DNA from: JBBRMY01 sp038230595
Lineage (GTDB): Bacteria; Bacteroidota; Ignavibacteria; Tepidaquicellales; Tepidaquicellaceae
NCBI GenBank assembly: GCA_038230595.1
Contig: JBBRMY010000062.1
Coordinates: 1 to 13,888 of the forward strand
Direction: 5' to 3'
Length of the DNA: 13,888 bases
In this document: positions 12,590 through 13,888 of the stretch, piece after piece
Position numbering within the stretch: position 1 is the first letter of the stretch
Layout: every line of letters starts with the position of its first letter
Program-made: the position numbers and the translations under genes
The notes under the pieces: generated by a model
Told to the model about the DNA's origin: nothing
The model's input: only the letters and a program-made list of their open reading frames with translations
The model's database searches: none

Positions 12590-13888
12590 CTACTTTGAAG
12601 AAATCCCCGCAGCCAAAACAAATGCTTTATAGGCATCTATTACTCCACCTGATCTTGATAAGGAAGAAAAAGCAACTTTAGAATTCTTTCCTCTGACTTT
12701 TACCATAAGCCCTGGATATTTTCTTGCTGATTCATCAATAATTGCTTTTATCCTTGAAGCAGTAAAGTCCGGGAAATATGCTTTTAATATTGCAACTATT
12801 CCTGTGACTTCGGGAGATGACATACTGGTACCACTTAAATATTCAAATTTTCCTCCGGGAACAGTTGATCTTATCTGAACACCAGGTGCAAAAACATCAA
12901 CTATCTTTCCCGAATAATTAGAGAATGAAGCAAGAAGATCATAATCAGAATTATCATTATTTGGATCTTTTGCAGAATTCCAGGTCTTCATCCAGGAATT
13001 TGAGCCAACTACTATCAGATTAGAAAAATAATTTATTGACCCATTATCCATAACAAATTTTCTCGGATAATTTATTACCTGCTCAATATCAGAGCCTTCA
13101 TTACCGGCAGAGCTGACAAAAACAACACTCTTAGATTCTGCATATTTCATTGCTTCAATTACGTATTCTGGGTTAGGTGAGAAATATTTTCCCGCTGACA
13201 TGTTTATAACATCAGCTCCATTATCTGTTGCATATCTGATAGCATTTGCAACATCTTTATCTCTTTCATCCCCTTCGTCAGGAATAGTTCTTAATGTCAT
13301 AAATTTTACAAAAGGTGCCTGTCCTATTGTAGGGATATTTGAACAGATTATTCCGCATACGTGAGTACCATGCTTTTCAGGATGCTTATTATACTGGTTA
13401 TCTCCATAACCTTTTTCACTTAAATTATTCGGATCATCTCCAATAAGCTTATAAGTATCTGTAGTATCATACAGAACTTTTGCTTTCTTTATATATTCAT
13501 CTCTGACGTCAACAAGCTGGTCCTTATCCATACCGAACAACAGATAAGTTGTCATAATGGTATTTGCAGCATCTTTATATTTACCTGAAAGAGTACTTGT
13601 AATTTTAGAAAGCTCAGCCCTTTTTACAGGGTAGTTTCCTGATCTCAAAACTTTTTCAGCATCTTCCACCTGAGTTAAAGTTGAGATAACGCCATCTCTT
13701 ACTCCTATAGTTTCTTCTTTGTCAGTATTTATCTTGTCCATTACAGTTTTATAGTAAGTATCTGTTACAGGCGTACCAAGTCTTCTTAATCTCACCATTT
13801 CTCTTGTGGCTTCAAGGCTTAATCCTTCTGTTGTTCCAAGAAAATTCCATCCATGATAATCATCTATATAACCATTACCATCATCGTC
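12590..13888 (-). CDS. S8 (subtilisin) family serine peptidase, 5' end outside the window
   Basis: This is a probable secreted serine endopeptidase. The frame stays open to the right edge, so an apparent ATG at 13796-13798 is internal: upstream codons read DDDGNGYIDDYHGWNFLG, the block that in Bacteroidetes subtilases follows the catalytic Asp. Counting from the edge (432 visible residues), the catalytic His is H173 in KHGTHVCG, the oxyanion Asn N263 in SSAGNEG, and the catalytic Ser S355 in GTSMSSPEVTG. About 150 mostly helical, charged residues lie between the Asp block and the His; classical subtilisins have only about 30. The protein ends with YKAFVLAAGISSK soon after the catalytic core. 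It therefore has no C-terminal type IX sorting domain or other appendage. The catalytic Asp and signal peptide are not visible. It is convergent with the lipoprotein gene across a shared terminator. Confidence 0.93.
   Translation of the reverse strand, partial: DDDGNGYIDDYHGWNFLGTTEGLSLEATREMVRLRRLGTPVTDTYYKTVMDKINTDKEETIGVRDGVISTLTQVEDAEKVLRSGNYPVKRAELSKITSTLSGKYKDAANTIMTTYLLFGMDKDQLVDVRDEYIKKAKVLYDTTDTYKLIGDDPNNLSEKGYGDNQYNKHPEKHGTHVCGIICSNIPTIGQAPFVKFMTLRTIPDEGDERDKDVANAIRYATDNGADVINMSAGKYFSPNPEYVIEAMKYAESKSVVFVSSAGNEGSDIEQVINYPRKFVMDNGSINYFSNLIVVGSNSWMKTWNSAKDPNNDNSDYDLLASFSNYSGKIVDVFAPGVQIRSTVPGGKFEYLSGTSMSSPEVTGIVAILKAYFPDFTASRIKAIIDESARKYPGLMVKVRGKNSKVAFSSLSRSGGVIDAYKAFVLAAGISSK

Overview
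The window is AT-rich (roughly one third G+C) and looks like chromosomal DNA from the Bacteroidetes/Chlorobi/Ignavibacteria group. The evidence is a PorX-type response regulator with a PglZ-like domain, a TonB-dependent receptor paired with a HmuY-family lipoprotein, an S8 peptidase of the DDDGNGYIDD...GWNF type common in that group, and mostly Shine-Dalgarno-poor, A-rich translation starts. I lean towards an Ignavibacteria-like lineage, but this is inference from gene content, not a database result.

Minus strand, read from about 9500 down to 73: ribF, rpsO and pnp form a compact core cluster, with ribF and rpsO overlapping. A small STAS-domain gene follows, then a strong intrinsic terminator. 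After it come a Rieske ferredoxin-like gene whose stop overlaps the start of queG (epoxyqueuosine reductase), a DUF445 (YjiN-like) membrane protein, porX, tsaE and a truncated tsaB. The window therefore carries parts of two tRNA-modification pathways (queuosine; t6A), RNA decay (PNPase), flavin cofactor synthesis and a likely regulator of type IX secretion.

Plus strand, 9735-12490: a TonB-dependent outer-membrane receptor and, 32 bp later, a HmuY-family surface lipoprotein. They form a probable two-gene uptake operon with a 234-bp divergent regulatory region upstream and a bidirectional terminator downstream. Beyond the terminator, on the minus strand and running off the right edge, is a subtilisin-family (S8) peptidase whose N-terminal part, including the catalytic Asp, lies outside the window.

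Left edge: about the first 120 bases have a clearly higher G+C (about 52%, against about 37% in the next 120) and an open plus-strand frame that reads like an unrelated protein. tsaB stops resembling its family at this boundary. This is either a chimeric assembly end or a real recombination junction.

Most notable for follow-up: a 27-bp hairpin repeat in direct orientation on both sides of the STAS gene; a hairpin over the porX ribosome-binding site; a terminator-like hairpin directly in front of ribF; a HmuY-family protein with no His or Met in its mature part; and the Rieske-queG translational overlap. I found no RNA genes, insertion sequences or CRISPR arrays. No complete, clearly undescribed system is evident; most genes are recognisable core functions.
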